DNA from: Enterobacteriaceae endosymbiont of Donacia tomentosa | GTDB taxonomy: Bacteria > Pseudomonadota > Gammaproteobacteria > Enterobacterales > Enterobacteriaceae | Reading direction: 5' to 3' | DNA: 64,000 bases | Assembly (NCBI RefSeq): GCF_012571135.1 | Contig: NZ_CP046216.1 | Coordinates: 188,312 to 252,311 of the forward strand | Shown here: piece by piece, positions 21,245-30,059 of the stretch | How positions within the stretch are numbered: position 1 is the first letter of the stretch | How the letters are laid out: each line of letters starts with the position of its first letter | Program-made: the position numbers and the translations under genes | The notes under the pieces: model-generated | Told to the model about the DNA's origin: nothing | Seen by the model: the letters and a program-made list of their open reading frames with translations, nothing else | The model's database searches: none

Positions 21245-21487
21245 TTATGGTATTTGTTCTAGTATTGCTATATGTATTACATCTATTAATTTTTCTATTT
21301 GTTTTATTAATAAATTTATAGATTTATAACTTTTAATTGTTAAGTTAAAAGTTATATTTTTTAATCTACTTATTACTTCCATTTTCATTGTTTTAATAAC
21401 AAAACCTCTATGACGTATAATTCTAATTATACGTTCGCTAATTTCAGGACTAATATTTGTTTTAATTAATAATTGATATTTATTCAT
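21245..21487 (-). CDS. ilvM: Acetolactate synthase II small subunit
   Basis: IlvM is the ACT-domain regulatory subunit that activates IlvG. The 80-residue product (E. coli 87) contains ERIIRIIRHRGFVIKTMKM and the C-terminal INLLIKQIEKLIDVIHIAI, both aligned to E. coli IlvM. Its ATG follows the ilvG stop directly (TAAATG), so the two subunits are translationally coupled for stoichiometric assembly. The isozyme II type is notable because it is not feedback-inhibited by valine. Confidence 0.94.
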   Translation of the reverse strand: MNKYQLLIKTNISPEISERIIRIIRHRGFVIKTMKMEVISRLKNITFNLTIKSYKSINLLIKQIEKLIDVIHIAILEQIP

Positions 21488-23161
21488 TTAATTATTCTCT
21501 ATCATATTATCATTACTATTTCCTGGCGGTACTAAAGGCCAAACATTATCGTATTCATTTATAGCAACATGTAATATATAAGGTTTTTTTATAAAAAAAA
21601 TTTTTTCTAAACTTTTATCTATTTCATTAATTTTTTTAATACTATGTCCTGATATTCCAAAAGAATTAGCTAATTTAATAAAATTAGGATTATCCCATAA
21701 TGTAGTTTCACTATATCTTCTTTTAAAAAAAATTTCTTGCCATTGCCGTACCATCCCTAATCTTTTATTGTCTAGTAATATTATCTTAATAGGAAGATTT
21801 TTTCTTTTGATTGTACTTAATTCTTGGATATTCATCATAAATGATCCATCACCAGTAATACATATAACAGTATTATTAGGATGAGCTATTTGTGCTCCAA
21901 TTGCTGCTGGTAATCCAAATCCCATTGTTCCTAAACCACTAGATGTAATAAAATTTTTAGGAGTGGAAAAAGTTATGTATTGTGCGACCCACATTTGATG
22001 TTGTCCAACATCTGTTGTAATTATAGTTTTTTCATCTTTAATCTTGGATAATTTTTTTAATAAAAAAGGTGCATAAATTTTATCTTTATTTATACAATCT
22101 TGTTTATTAAAAGATAAATAAGAATATTTATTTTTTATTTTTTTAATATAATTTTGCCATTTAGAAATATTATTGGGTTTTTCTAATAATGGAATTAATT
22201 GATTTAAATTACCTAGCAGTTCAACATTTATCTTACAAATTTTATTTATTTCCGAAGGATCTATATCTATATGTATAATCTTTGCTTTGGGAGCAAATTT
22301 TTCTTTATTACCTGTTACTCTATCATCAAATCTAGCTCCTATTGCTATTAGTAAATCACATTTTTGTACGATATAATTAGCAGCTTTATTACCATGCATG
22401 CCTAACATCCCTAAATAATAAGCGTATGTTGGTTTTATTGTTCCTAATCCTTTTAAAGTAACTACAGTGGGTATTCCAGATTTTTTAATAAACGTTCTTA
22501 ATATATTAACTGCGTTACCCATATCTACTCCACCTCCTATATATAGTATAGGCATGGTAGAATTTTTTAATAAGTTATTAGCTTGTGTAATTTTTTTAGT
22601 AGAAAAATCATTATTTTTTTTTATAAAAAAATTTTTTTTACTTAATTTTGATATTTTTGGTATATTATTACACAATTGTATATCTTTAGGTATGTCTATT
22701 AAGACAGGCCCAGGGCGACCAGAAGATGCGATAAAAAATGCTTTTGCTATAATAGAAGATAATTCTAGAGGCGAAGTTATTAAAAAACTATGTTTAGTAC
22801 ATGATAAAGACATTCCAATAATATCTATTTCTTGAAAAGCATCAGTACCAATTAATGGTGAAGATACCTGTCCTGTAATAGCGATAATTGGAACAGAATC
22901 TACCATAGCATCAGCAATTCCCGTTATTAAATTAGTAGCTCCTGGACCTGATGTAGCTATGCATACCCCTATGTTCCCAGTAGAACGAGCATATCCTATT
23001 GCAGCAATTGCAGCTCCCTGTTCATGTCTACATAATATATGTTCTATTTCCCCCTTATATAATGCATCATATAAAGGCATAATAGCTCCTCCAGGATAAC
23101 CAAATACTATTTTTACATTTTCTCTTTGCAAGGCTTGAATTATACATTCGGCACCATTCAT
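21488..23161 (-). CDS. ilvG: Acetolactate synthase II large subunit
   Basis: IlvG is the TPP- and FAD-dependent first common enzyme of branched-chain synthesis. The start used is the ATG at 23161 ([15 protein letters not shown]), which matches E. coli MNGAQWVVHAL and has AGAGG upstream. An in-frame ATG 13 codons earlier would add a segment absent in relatives. The 557-residue product has [16 protein letters not shown], the catalytic Glu in [11 protein letters not shown], the [10 protein letters not shown] loop and the TPP motif [12 protein letters not shown]. The frame is intact, unlike the frameshifted K-12 gene. No branched-chain-rich leader peptide is seen upstream. Confidence 0.97.
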   Translation of the reverse strand: MNGAECIIQALQRENVKIVFGYPGGAIMPLYDALYKGEIEHILCRHEQGAAIAAIGYARSTGNIGVCIATSGPGATNLITGIADAMVDSVPIIAITGQVSSPLIGTDAFQEIDIIGMSLSCTKHSFLITSPLELSSIIAKAFFIASSGRPGPVLIDIPKDIQLCNNIPKISKLSKKNFFIKKNNDFSTKKITQANNLLKNSTMPILYIGGGVDMGNAVNILRTFIKKSGIPTVVTLKGLGTIKPTYAYYLGMLGMHGNKAANYIVQKCDLLIAIGARFDDRVTGNKEKFAPKAKIIHIDIDPSEINKICKINVELLGNLNQLIPLLEKPNNISKWQNYIKKIKNKYSYLSFNKQDCINKDKIYAPFLLKKLSKIKDEKTIITTDVGQHQMWVAQYITFSTPKNFITSSGLGTMGFGLPAAIGAQIAHPNNTVICITGDGSFMMNIQELSTIKRKNLPIKIILLDNKRLGMVRQWQEIFFKRRYSETTLWDNPNFIKLANSFGISGHSIKKINEIDKSLEKIFFIKKPYILHVAINEYDNVWPLVPPGNSNDNMIENN

Positions 23162-23416
23162 GTTTATTTCAACCTCTTTGTTTAAGTGATAAATATGCAT
23201 AATTCAATTTTATTAAAATTTAAGTTTGTATAAAATTCTAAAAAATCAGAGGTAAAATTTATATTTTAATGTTAAATATTATTTAAAATTTTTTTTAAAT
23301 ATTATTTATAATTTTTATGTAAAAAAACTTATTTTTTATAAAATTATAATTTTTTTAAAAAAAACCATATTTTTTATATAAAAAATTTTTTTTAAAAAAA
23401 ACATAACATCTTATAC

Positions 23417-23489
23417 CAGGGGTGGAGGGATTTGAACCCCCAACCATTGGTTTTGGAGACCAATATTCTACCAATTAAACTACACCCCT
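23417..23489 (-). tRNA. trpT: tRNA-Trp (CCA)
   Basis: The 73-nt cloverleaf has acceptor AGGGGTG/CACCCCT, anticodon stem TTGGT/ACCAA with loop CTCCAAA (anticodon CCA), T arm GGGGG-TTCAAAT-CCCTC and discriminator G, matching E. coli trpT. The 3' CCA is not encoded. trpT is also close to the ilv cluster in E. coli. Confidence 0.97.
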
Positions 23490-23519
23490 TAAAATTATCC
23501 ACACATCCTTCGGTATGGT

Positions 23520-23548
23520 ATCATATATTATTAACTATATTGATTCAA
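23520..23548 (-). promoter_or_regulatory. Putative sigma-70 promoter of tRNA-Trp
   Basis: On the minus strand TTGAAT (23543-23548), a 17-base spacer and TATGAT (23520-23525) lie about 30 bases before the tRNA 5' end. The near-consensus hexamers and ideal spacing make this one of the better promoter matches in the window. Confidence 0.65.
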
Positions 23549-23949
23549 TATAAAATATTTGCAAATATAAATAATATATTAAAAAATTTTAATTCATATA
23601 TTTTAAATATTTAAATATTACAAATAAACTTTATATATAAATAATATAATATAAATAATCTTTATAAATTATATATAAAAAAAATAACTTAATTATTGTA
23701 TATTATATAATAATTTATTAAAATCAGTAAAATTTCTTATATATGGTAAATTTTTTTATATTATATATTTAATTTAGTTGTAAAAATAAATTTTTACTTA
23801 AATATAGTAATATTTTTTTAAAAAAAATAATGAATTTGTTGTTTTTATTAATATAATAATTTTTAAATTGAAATTTTTTTTTAAAAAGGTAATTATATCC
23901 GTAGAATTATTGTGTGATATTAATTATTATTGATAGATAAGGATCTTAT
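23549..23949. other. trpT-fpr intergenic region without a gene
   Basis: About 400 bp of AT-rich sequence between divergent trpT and fpr. No coding frame or RNA is recognisable on either strand. The last 100 bases should hold the fpr promoter; an AAGG-type ribosome site lies just before the fpr ATG. Confidence 0.45.
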
Positions 23950-24699
23950 ATGACAGAATGGACTATTGGTACAATAAAAAAAATCAAATATTGGACAAAA
24001 ACATTATTTAGTATTATTTTGAATGCGAAAACAAACACTTTTATTCCGGGACAATTTACAAAATTAGCTTTAAAAATTAACGGGAAAAAAATATGCCGAG
24101 CTTATTCTTACATTAATTGTCCACAAAATAAAAATCATGAATTTTATATTTCTACTATTACTAATGGCAAATTAAGTCCTTTTTTATATTCTTTAAAAGA
24201 AGATGATTATATAATGATCTCTAAAAATGCAACAGGAGTTTTTACATTAAATAATATAAAATCTTGTGAAAATTTATGGATGTTATCAACTGGTACTGGT
24301 ATAGGTCCATATTTATCAATTTTACAAGATGGTAATTGTTTTAATATGTTTAAAAAAATTATTTTAATACATTCTGTAAGATATATAAATGATCATAGTT
24401 ATTTGTATTTAGTTAATAATATTAAACAAAAATATAGTAATAAATTCATTTTTCGAACTATTGTAACTAGAGATAGCTTTAAAAATAATGTAACATTAAA
24501 GGGTTATATTCCTGATTTAATTAAACGTGGTATTATAGAAAAAAAAATTGGGATAAAAATTAATAATGATAGTCATATCATGTTATGCGGTAATCCTAAT
24601 ATGATTAGAGAAACAATAAGTATATTAGAAATAGATAAAAATTTATCTAAAAATTTAAAAGATAAAAATGGAAATATCACATCAGAACAATATTGGTAA
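23950..24699 (+). CDS. fpr: Ferredoxin/flavodoxin--NADP+ reductase
   Basis: Fpr passes electrons from NADPH to flavodoxin or ferredoxin for Fe-S and radical-SAM enzymes. The 249-residue product (E. coli 248) opens MTEWTIGTIKKIKYWTKTLF. It has the FAD motif RAYSYINCP near residue 52, the NADP motif LSTGTGIGPYLSIL near residue 113, MLCGNPNMIRET near residue 217 and the terminal ITSEQYW. Intact. The next gene, tpiA, starts five bases after its stop. One former client, EpmB, is now a pseudogene. Confidence 0.96.
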   Translation: MTEWTIGTIKKIKYWTKTLFSIILNAKTNTFIPGQFTKLALKINGKKICRAYSYINCPQNKNHEFYISTITNGKLSPFLYSLKEDDYIMISKNATGVFTLNNIKSCENLWMLSTGTGIGPYLSILQDGNCFNMFKKIILIHSVRYINDHSYLYLVNNIKQKYSNKFIFRTIVTRDSFKNNVTLKGYIPDLIKRGIIEKKIGIKINNDSHIMLCGNPNMIRETISILEIDKNLSKNLKDKNGNITSEQYW

Positions 24700-24704
24700 A
24701 AAAT

Positions 24705-25487
24705 ATGAAAAAATGTTTTATTATAAGTAATTGGAAACTAAATGGTGATTTAGTTTTTTTAAAAAAAAACATAAATATAATTAAAAAAGAATTTAATTTT
24801 TCATTAAAATTTTGTGATTTAGCAATAGCTCCTCCTTATGTATATCTACATACTATGTATAATTATATAAAAAATACATCAATACATTTAGCGGCACAAA
24901 ATGTAGATATACATACTCAAGGTGCTTTTACTGGAGAAATATCAGTAAGTATGTTAAAAGATGTGGGAGTTAAATATGTAATAATTGGGCATTCAGAACG
25001 AAAATTATTTCATAATGAAAATTATGATAATATTTCTACAAAATTTGTTTTAATTAAAAATTTTAATTTAATTCCTATTTTATGTATAGGAGAAACAGAA
25101 GAAGAAAAAAAACAGAATAAAACAGAAAAAATATGTGTTAATCAAATTAATTATATATTAAAAACTCAAGGAGTTGAAATATTAAATAATGCTATAATTG
25201 CCTATGAACCCATATGGGCCATTGGTTCAGGAAAAGTAGCAGATGCAAATGAAGTACAAAAAGTTCATAGTTTTATTAGAAAATATATTGCCAGTATAAA
25301 TCAAAAAGTTGCTACAAATATAATTTTACAATATGGAGGTTCTGTTAATAATAATAATATAAATAATTTTCTTGATAAAAAAGATATTAATGGTTTTTTA
25401 ATAGGTAAAGCTTCTTTAACAACAGAGAATTTTATATCTCTTGTTAAAAAAGCTGAAAAAAAAATGAGTTTATTAAATCGGTTTTAA
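24705..25487 (+). CDS. tpiA: Triosephosphate isomerase
   Basis: TpiA interconverts dihydroxyacetone phosphate and glyceraldehyde 3-phosphate in glycolysis. The start used is ATG 24705 (MKKCFIISNWKLNG), which aligns with the family; a TTG 12 bases earlier inside the fpr end is less likely. Asn9 and Lys11 of the substrate site, the catalytic His in VIIGHSERK, the catalytic Glu in AYEPIWAIGSGK and the phosphate loop QYGGSVN are all present in 260 residues. Its 3' end overlaps that of convergent lysS by 15 bases. Confidence 0.97.
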   Translation: MKKCFIISNWKLNGDLVFLKKNINIIKKEFNFSLKFCDLAIAPPYVYLHTMYNYIKNTSIHLAAQNVDIHTQGAFTGEISVSMLKDVGVKYVIIGHSERKLFHNENYDNISTKFVLIKNFNLIPILCIGETEEEKKQNKTEKICVNQINYILKTQGVEILNNAIIAYEPIWAIGSGKVADANEVQKVHSFIRKYIASINQKVATNIILQYGGSVNNNNINNFLDKKDINGFLIGKASLTTENFISLVKKAEKKMSLLNRF

Positions 25488-26990
25488 TGTAGGAAATAGA
25501 ATTACATCTCTGATTGATTTAGAATTAGTAAATAGCATAATTAATCTATCTATTCCGATTCCTAATCCCGCAGTAGGAGGGAGTCCATATTCTAGTGCTT
25601 CTATATAGTCTTTATCATATAAATTTTCATAATTTTTATTTTTATTAGATTTTTTTGCTTTATTTTGTTTTTTAAGTCTTTCTTTTTGATCTATTGGGTC
25701 ATTGAGTTCAGAAAAACCATTTGCTATTTCCATACCACAAATAAAAAATTCAAATCTATCAGCTAGTAATGGATTTAAATTATTTCTACGTGCTAAAGGA
25801 GATATTTCAATAGGATATTCTGTAATAAATGTAGGCATTATTATTTTGTTAGAAATTTTTTCCTCAAAGATTGAAACAATAATTTTTTCATTACTCCAAT
25901 TATTTTTTACTTTAACTTCTAAAGTATTAGCAATTTTAAATAATTCATCTGAATTTTCTAAACTATTTAAATTAATTTTTGGATAAAAATATGTAATAGA
26001 TTCTTTCATTGTGAATTTATGAAAATTGTCTTCTAAATTAAAAACATGACCATTATAATTTAGTATTGTTTTATTAAATACTTTTTTATATATATTTTTG
26101 AATAAATTTTCAAATAAAAGCATTAAATCTTTATAATCAGCATATGCTATATATAATTCCATCATAGTAAATTCAGGATTATGTTGTGTAGAAATACCTT
26201 CATTTCTGAAATTTCTATTAATTTCAAAAATTTTATTAAACCCCCCAATAATAAGTCGTTTTAAATATAATTCAGGAGCAATACGTAAATACATATTCAT
26301 ATTATATTTATTATGATAAGTAATGAAAGGTTTTGCTAATGCTCCCCCTGGTATAGAATGCATCATTGGTGTTTCTACTTCAATAAAATCCATTTTATTC
26401 ATCGTACTGCGTATATTTAATATAATTTTGGATCTAATTTTAAATGTCTCTAATGTTTTTTTATTTATTATTAAATCTAAATATCTTTTTCTATATTTAA
26501 TTTCTTGATTTTTTAATCCATAGTATTCATTTGGTAATGGACGAATAGTTTTTGTCAATAAAAAAATTTCTTTACAATAAATAGATAATATTTTTGTTTT
26601 TGTCTTAAAAACATAACCAATAACCCCGATTATATCTCCTAAATCATATTTTTCTAAAAATTTTTTATACATTTTGATAGATAAACTATCTTGAGATAAA
26701 TAAATTTGTATTTTTCCTGTATGATCTTGAATATTTATAAACGAAGCTTTTCCCATAATTCTTAAATTTACAATACGACCTGCAATATTAAATAAAAAAT
26801 TTTTATCAAACATTTTTATATTATTATATTTTTCATATAAAATATTTATTGTTATATTTACTTTAAAATTATTGGGAAAGGCAACACTATTTTTTTTTAA
26901 TATTATTAATTTTTCACGACGAAACTTTATTTCGTTATTACACATATTTTTAATGTCATGTTTACTAAAATGTTTTGTATTTGTAGGCAT
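25473..26990 (-). CDS. lysS: Lysyl-tRNA synthetase (class II)
   Basis: LysRS charges tRNA-Lys. The 505-residue product equals the E. coli length. The N-terminal OB-fold anticodon-binding domain (NIAGRIVNLRIMGKASFINIQD) covers about residues 60-150. Class II motif 1 (FIEVETPMM), motif 2 (FEINRNFRNEGIS then HNPEFTMMELY) and motif 3 (GLGIGIDRLIMLFTNS) follow. It forms the conserved prfB-lysS operon with a 14-bp gap. Its ORF overlaps tpiA at the 3' ends. EpmA, the paralogue of this enzyme, is dead elsewhere in the window, and this copy is clearly the intact true synthetase. Confidence 0.98.
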   Translation of the reverse strand: MPTNTKHFSKHDIKNMCNNEIKFRREKLIILKKNSVAFPNNFKVNITINILYEKYNNIKMFDKNFLFNIAGRIVNLRIMGKASFINIQDHTGKIQIYLSQDSLSIKMYKKFLEKYDLGDIIGVIGYVFKTKTKILSIYCKEIFLLTKTIRPLPNEYYGLKNQEIKYRKRYLDLIINKKTLETFKIRSKIILNIRSTMNKMDFIEVETPMMHSIPGGALAKPFITYHNKYNMNMYLRIAPELYLKRLIIGGFNKIFEINRNFRNEGISTQHNPEFTMMELYIAYADYKDLMLLFENLFKNIYKKVFNKTILNYNGHVFNLEDNFHKFTMKESITYFYPKINLNSLENSDELFKIANTLEVKVKNNWSNEKIIVSIFEEKISNKIIMPTFITEYPIEISPLARRNNLNPLLADRFEFFICGMEIANGFSELNDPIDQKERLKKQNKAKKSNKNKNYENLYDKDYIEALEYGLPPTAGLGIGIDRLIMLFTNSKSIRDVILFPTLKPI

Positions 26991-27004
26991 AATAGAATTT
27001 ATCC

Positions 27005-28103
27005 TTATAAACCTAATTTTAAACTAGCTTGTATGAATATATCTAAATTACCATTAAGGACTGATTGTATATCATTAATTTCTAACCCGGTTCTTATATC
27101 CTTGATGCGAGAATCATCTAATATGTAAGAACGTATATGATGCCCCCAACTAATATCAATTTTATTTTTTTCAATTTTATTTTGTTTCTTTTCTTTTATG
27201 TGATTTTTTAATTTATATAATTTATCTTTTATTTGTTTCATTGCTTGATTTTTATTTTTATGTTGTGATCTATTATTTTGGCATTGTGTAACTATTCCTG
27301 TAGGAATATGTGTAATACGCACTGCTGATTCTGTTCTATTAACGTGTTGGCCCCCAGCACCAGAAGCTCTATAAACATCAATACGCAAATCTTCTGTATT
27401 TAATATAATATTATTATTTTCTTTAATATCTGGATATATAAAAGTTGAAACAAAAGAAGTATGTCTTCTTCCTGAAGAATTAAAGGGACTTTTTCTCACT
27501 AAACGATGTACTCCATTTTCTGTACGTAGCCATCCAAAAGCATAATTTCCAATCATATGTATAGTTGCGGATTTTATTCCTACTATCTCTCCAGGTGATT
27601 CATTTATTATGATAGTTTTAAAATTCTTTTTTTCTGCCCATTTTAAATACATTTTCATTATTATTTTTGCCCAATCTTGGGATTCTATACCTCCTGATCC
27701 GGGCTGTATATCTATAAAACAATTCTTTTTATCATTTTTTTTAATAAAAATTTTCTGTAATTCTAACTTATTTATTTTATTTTTTAACTCAAATAATATT
27801 TGAATAGATTCTTTTAATATTTTTTGATCATTTGTATTTATTGCTAAATAAATTAATTCATTTATATCTAAAATTTCTTGATTAATTTCATCTAATGCAA
27901 ATAATAAATTTTCTATTTTTATTTTTTTTTTATTTAAAAAATTAATAAGATTAATATCTTTCCAAATAATAGGATTTTTCAATTTATTATATATCATTAG
28001 TAATTTTTTTTTGTATTTTTTATAATTAAAGGAACCCCCTAATAAAAATATTTTTTTTTTTTATTTCTTTTAGTTTATTTTGTATTAAATGGATTTCTAA
28101 CAT
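27005..28103 (-). CDS. prfB: Peptide chain release factor 2, with programmed +1 frameshift
   Basis: RF2 reads UGA and UAA and releases the finished peptide. Translation starts at ATG 28103 with a 25-codon frame 0 (MLEIHLIQNKLKEI to RGFL) that ends at UAA 28026-28028. The remainder is in the +1 frame, beginning NYKKYKKKLLMIYNKLKNP, which aligns residue for residue with the E. coli post-shift sequence. Full length is about 366 residues. The body has the stop-recognition SPF (VRKSPFNSSGRR) and the catalytic GGQ (ASGAGGQHVN). The first in-frame ATG of the body (27997) is not the true start. The gene is the first of the prfB-lysS operon. Confidence 0.97.
28026..28040 (-). promoter_or_regulatory. 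RF2 programmed +1 frameshift signal with UAA stop
   Basis: The minus strand reads AGG GGG TTC CTT TAA: the internal Shine-Dalgarno-like AGGGGG, a 3-base spacer, the CUU slip codon and a stop as codon 26. This is the E. coli layout exactly, except that UAA replaces UGA. Slipping by one base reads CTT then AAT TAT and enters the conserved RF2 frame. Confidence 0.93.
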
Positions 28104-28247
28104 ATTTACTTCCTTTTTTTTATAAAAAAAATATAAAATACTATTAATAATGTTAAATTATTAATCTTTTGCTAGTAAGGTTTTATAGATATTTATTTTT
28201 ATAAAAAATAGATAATAAGAAATTGATTATTATACAAATAAAAAAAC

Positions 28248-28320
28248 TGGCCCTTGTTGGATTTGAACCAACGACCTAACGATTATGAGTCGTTTGCTCT
28301 AACCACTGAGCTAAAGGGCC
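28248..28320 (-). tRNA. ileX: tRNA-Ile2 (CAU, lysidine type)
   Basis: The 73-nt cloverleaf has acceptor GGCCCTT/AAGGGCC, anticodon stem AACGA/TCGTT and loop CTCATAA (CAT). Although CAT would read AUG, the body matches E. coli ileX far better than tRNA-Met (shared AGCTCAGTGGTTAGAGCA and the GACTCATAATCG core). It is therefore called as the AUA-decoding tRNA whose C34 is converted to lysidine by TilS, which is encoded at 61685-63013. CCA is not encoded. Confidence 0.9.
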
Positions 28321-28396
28321 AACATTACTACCTGAAGTTAGTATTAAATATTTTTAAAAATTTTTCAATAAAATTTATAATTTTTTTAAAAAAAAT

Positions 28397-29860
28397 TTAG
28401 AAACTAACTAATAAATAAAAATCATGTTTTTCTCGTAAAATATGAAAAACAAGAAATATAGGATTTTGATTCAAAATATTTCTAACATCTTTTATATTAT
28501 TAATTTTATTTTGGTTAATTTCAAATATAATATCATCTTTTTTTAATGCCATTTTTTCTGCAGGAGTATTTTTTTCTATTTTAGTAATTTTAATTCCTTG
28601 TATTTGTTTATAATTATAAATTTTTCTATTTCTAAATAAATATATGTTACCTAAATATGCTCCTTGAATCCCAGAATACATAGCTTCATCAGAAATTTCT
28701 TTATTGTCATAATCTTTTATTTTTGCAAATATTCTTTTGAAAATACCTTTTCTAATAACCCCTATTTTAACTGTAGTACCAATAGGTAAAGAATTAATTT
28801 TTTCCTCTAATAATGTTAAATTTTCAATCATTCTACCATTTAAAGATATGATTATATCACCAGCTTCTAAACCACTATCATAAGGTGATGATAATACTTC
28901 ATTAATAAAAATTCCCTTTTTTGAAGGATTAAATTTAAAAATTCGGGCTAACTCCGGATTAATATCCATACCAATAAATCCTAAAGAACCTCTTTTTATT
29001 TTCCCAAATTTAAGAATTTGTTTAACTATACTAATAACAGTATTACTAGGAATAGCAAATCCGATTCCAATATTTCCTTCACTAGGAGCAAAAATAGCAG
29101 TATTAATACCAATTAAATCTCCATGTAAATTAATTAAAGCTCCTCCTGAATTTCCTTTATTAATAGAAGCATCTGTCTGAATAAAATTTCTAAAATTTTC
29201 AATATTAGGATTAGTACGTCCTAATGCAGATATTATTCCAGATGTAACGGTTTCGCCTAATCCATATGGATTACCTATAGCTATAGTATAATCTCCTACT
29301 TGTAAATTATCAGAGTTAGCTATTTTTATAGCTTTTAGATATTTAATATTTCCTTCAATTTTAATTAAAGCTATGTCTGTTTTAATATCTTGTCCTATTA
29401 GTTTAGCATTATAAATATCACCATTATGTAATTCTACTGTAATATTATTAGCATTTTCTATAACATGATTATTTGTAACAATTAAACCTTTTTTTGCATC
29501 AATAATTACTCCAGAACCAATTACATTAAATTTTTTTTCAAGAGTATTATTGCTTTCTTCACAGGGAATGTTTTCACAAAAAAAATTTTTTTTACACAAA
29601 TGACATTTTTCATCTGGATGTTTTTTTTTTGATTGTGAATTAGGTATTTTAAAATTTGGGATGAAAACGCTACTATCAGCACTAATGTTTACAACTGCTG
29701 AAGTTACTTTTTTTAAAATAGGAGCCAAACTGGGAGTTTGTATTCCCTTTCTTGTATTAAAAACGCTTGGTATAATTTTAGCATTAATATTTTTAAAAGA
29801 TGTATTTGTTATTATACTAGTAAAAAAAAATAAATAAAAAATTATCTTTAATTTTTTCAT
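28397..29860 (-). CDS. degP: Periplasmic serine protease/chaperone, DegP family
   Basis: DegP-type HtrA proteases degrade and refold misfolded envelope proteins. The 487-residue product has a signal peptide (MKKLKIIFYLFFF, cleavage near INA). The trypsin-like domain has His in VTNNHVIENA, Asp in KTDIALIKI and Ser in NKGNSGGALI, followed by two PDZ domains (from about residues 280 and 385). A long LA loop before the catalytic domain, with four cysteines (C-X2-C-X5-C-X4-C), favours DegP over DegQ or DegS; E. coli DegP has two cysteines there. OmpA is a likely client. It is divergent from rpiA across 199 bp. Confidence 0.92.
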   Translation of the reverse strand: MKKLKIIFYLFFFTSIITNTSFKNINAKIIPSVFNTRKGIQTPSLAPILKKVTSAVVNISADSSVFIPNFKIPNSQSKKKHPDEKCHLCKKNFFCENIPCEESNNTLEKKFNVIGSGVIIDAKKGLIVTNNHVIENANNITVELHNGDIYNAKLIGQDIKTDIALIKIEGNIKYLKAIKIANSDNLQVGDYTIAIGNPYGLGETVTSGIISALGRTNPNIENFRNFIQTDASINKGNSGGALINLHGDLIGINTAIFAPSEGNIGIGFAIPSNTVISIVKQILKFGKIKRGSLGFIGMDINPELARIFKFNPSKKGIFINEVLSSPYDSGLEAGDIIISLNGRMIENLTLLEEKINSLPIGTTVKIGVIRKGIFKRIFAKIKDYDNKEISDEAMYSGIQGAYLGNIYLFRNRKIYNYKQIQGIKITKIEKNTPAEKMALKKDDIIFEINQNKINNIKDVRNILNQNPIFLVFHILREKHDFYLLVSF

Positions 29861-29942
29861 TATATTATCTCTTAATAAAATTATTAGTATTTTTTATATT
29901 ATTAATATATATTAATAATAATAATGCATTTTTAAAAAAAAC

Positions 29943-29963
29943 TTTATGTTTAAAAAACATAAA
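29943..29963. other. Perfect hairpin in the degP-rpiA divergent spacer
   Basis: TTTATGTTT/AAACATAAA, a 9-bp perfect stem with an AAA loop, followed on the plus strand by CTTCTTTTTT. It has terminator form but sits upstream of both flanking genes, so its role is unclear. Confidence 0.5.
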
Positions 29964-30059
29964 ACTTCTTTTTTAGAAAGAAATTACTATATTTATATTT
30001 TTTACAAATTACTATACTTAATATAATATAAATTTTATTTAATATAAAGTATTAGTAAT

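Noticed and set aside
23162..23200. A 13-residue N-terminal extension of IlvG or a separate ilv leader peptide
   Set aside because: The extension is in frame, absent in relatives and not rich in Ile, Leu or Val; the internal ATG with AGAGG upstream matches the family start.
27005..27997. RF2 starting at the internal ATG 27997, giving a 330-residue protein
   Set aside because: The upstream 25-codon leader, AGGGGG element, CUU-stop and conserved +1 sequence reproduce the known RF2 frameshift layout exactly, so the longer product is much better supported.
28248..28320. Calling the CAU tRNA an elongator or initiator tRNA-Met
   Set aside because: Acceptor, D-arm and anticodon-stem sequences match E. 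coli ileX rather than metT or metZ; tilS is also present.
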